From assembly GCF_000720425.1 (NCBI RefSeq), contig NZ_JOAJ01000005.1, positions 248,001 through 312,000 on the forward strand: DNA of 64,000 nucleotides, written 5' to 3'. This document shows, in pieces, positions 63,031-64,000 of the stretch (position 1 is the first letter of the stretch; each line of letters begins with the position of its first letter). This DNA is from Nocardia rhamnosiphila NBRC 108938 (GTDB taxonomy: Bacteria > Actinomycetota > Actinomycetes > Mycobacteriales > Mycobacteriaceae). Under the pieces are notes generated by a model. That model did not search any database and was not told the DNA's origin. It saw only the letters and a program-made list of their open reading frames with translations. The position numbers and the translations under genes were made by a program.

Positions 63031-64000
63031 GTGAAATTGATACGTCGACTCACCCGGCGTGGCGGTAGACGCGCCGCGGCAATGGTCGCGGCCACGGCAG
63101 TTCTTACCGGTGTGATGACCGGTCTCGGTGGGAGCACCGCCGGGGCGGATCCGATCATCGAGTCCAAGACACTGCTCGCCGACCCCACCGCGCCCGACGG
63201 GTCACGCATCGTCAAGGCCGAGTACAAGGACGACCGCAATCTGCGGCTGTACGTGAACTCGGTGGCCATGGACAAGGACATTGTCGTCGACGTCCAGCGC
63301 CCGGCCGACGCTTCGGTGCCCCGGCCCACCCTCTACCTGCTCAACGGCGCGGGTGGCGGCGAGGACTCGGCGTCCTGGCAGGCCCAGACCAACACCCTCG
63401 AATTCCTGTCCGACAAGAACGTCAATGTCATCCAGCCCATCGGCGGCTCCTGGACCTACTACACCGACTGGATCAAGGACGATCCGGCGCTGGGCCGCAA
63501 CAAGTGGAAGACCTTCTTCACCGAAGAGCTCCCGCCGCTGATCGACGGCGCACTGGGCACCAACGGTGTGAACGGCCTCGCCGGTCTGTCCACCTCGGGC
63601 ACCACCGTGCTGGCCCTGCCGATCGCCAAGCCCGGTCTCTACAAGGCGGCCGCCGCCTACAGCGGTTGTGCCCAGACCAGCGATCCGGTCGGTTCGGAGT
63701 TCGTGAAGCTCACCGTGAACACGTGGGGCGGCGGCAACACCGACAACATGTGGGGTCCGCAGGGCTCGCCGGAATGGGCCGCGAACGATCCGTACGTGCA
63801 CGCCGAAGGGCTGCGCGGTCTCGAACTCTACGTCTCCACCGGTAACGGTCTGCCCGGCCGCTGGGACACCCTGAACGGCCCGCACACCCTGCCCGGCTCC
63901 TACGGGCTGGCCAACCAGATCCTGGTCGGCGGCGTCATCGAGGCGGGCACCAACTTCTGCACCCACAACCTGAAGACGCGGCTGGATTCCCTCGGTATTC
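63031..64000 (+). CDS. Secreted antigen-85-type esterase/mycolyltransferase-like protein, 3' end outside window
   Basis: GTG 63031 (or TTG 63037, better spaced from GAAGG) begins a protein with a twin-arginine-like basic N terminus (RRLTRRGGRRAAAMVAATAV) and signal peptide with cleavage near TAGA-DP. The mature part is an alpha/beta hydrolase of the antigen 85 superfamily: TLYLLNGAGGGEDSASW, a nucleophile elbow GLAGLSTSGTTVLAL and SPEWAANDPYVHAEGL. Such enzymes transfer mycolates to trehalose or arabinogalactan. The frame is open to the end of the window; the final part is not seen. It lies 245 bp after NRPS-like gene 2 on the same strand. Confidence 0.85.
   Translation, partial: MKLIRRLTRRGGRRAAAMVAATAVLTGVMTGLGGSTAGADPIIESKTLLADPTAPDGSRIVKAEYKDDRNLRLYVNSVAMDKDIVVDVQRPADASVPRPTLYLLNGAGGGEDSASWQAQTNTLEFLSDKNVNVIQPIGGSWTYYTDWIKDDPALGRNKWKTFFTEELPPLIDGALGTNGVNGLAGLSTSGTTVLALPIAKPGLYKAAAAYSGCAQTSDPVGSEFVKLTVNTWGGGNTDNMWGPQGSPEWAANDPYVHAEGLRGLELYVSTGNGLPGRWDTLNGPHTLPGSYGLANQILVGGVIEAGTNFCTHNLKTRLDSLGI

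Overview
The window is GC-rich DNA with strong G/C third-position bias, frequent GTG starts and several apparently leaderless promoters, so it comes from an actinomycete. An antigen-85-type secreted esterase, an ergothioneine histidine methyltransferase, SARP regulation and two giant NRPS-like genes suggest a mycolic-acid-containing genus such as Nocardia. The genus is an inference.

Layout. 1-8.6 kb is ordinary metabolism and regulation: the end of an aldose-1-epimerase gene, a divergent LysR/MFS pair, egtD, a relic of a SnoaL-type domain, a Cys-rich unknown, and an AraC regulator followed by a PAF-acetylhydrolase-like enzyme. 8.6-20 kb holds a heterodimeric exporter-fold ABC pair, a DUF4097-type protein, a P450-ferredoxin operon, a 1051-aa AfsR-like SARP regulator and a DrrAB-type exporter. 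The P450/ferredoxin and DrrA promoters carry the same array of four CTGAYAC-like heptamers spaced 11-11-12 bp, which ties these genes into one predicted SARP regulon. 20-28 kb holds a DsbA-like protein, small redox enzymes, an AraC regulator, a vapBC locus with a broken toxin, a beta-propeller protein, an imine-reductase-like enzyme and a possible Imm33-type protein.

28-36 kb is accessory DNA. Two tandem XRE-TPR regulators have identical promoter geometry and share a 99-bp identical 3' block. They are followed by an MmyB-type regulator, an LLM oxidoreductase, and a stretch of decayed genes (possible IS fragment, AAA regulator, GNAT, tyrosine integrase) that ends at a tRNA-Arg(CCU) gene. 36-42.5 kb holds a Baeyer-Villiger-type monooxygenase, an acyl-CoA ligase, a small conserved protein, an M23 peptidase and a TrmB/LuxR-type regulator.

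42.8-62.8 kb is the most unusual part: two NRPS-like genes of 3424 and 3138 codons. Of five adenylation-type domains only one is complete, and it is followed by the only carrier domain. Every condensation domain has lost the second His of HHxxxDG. One of two epimerization-like domains has NG in place of HH. Three A domains stop right after the A8 tyrosine-leucine-glycine-arginine stretch and, in two cases, run into long, low-complexity LPQR-rich segments. The proteins look like NRPS-derived pseudoenzymes or scaffolds rather than a working assembly line. A secreted antigen-85-like esterase follows and runs off the window end.
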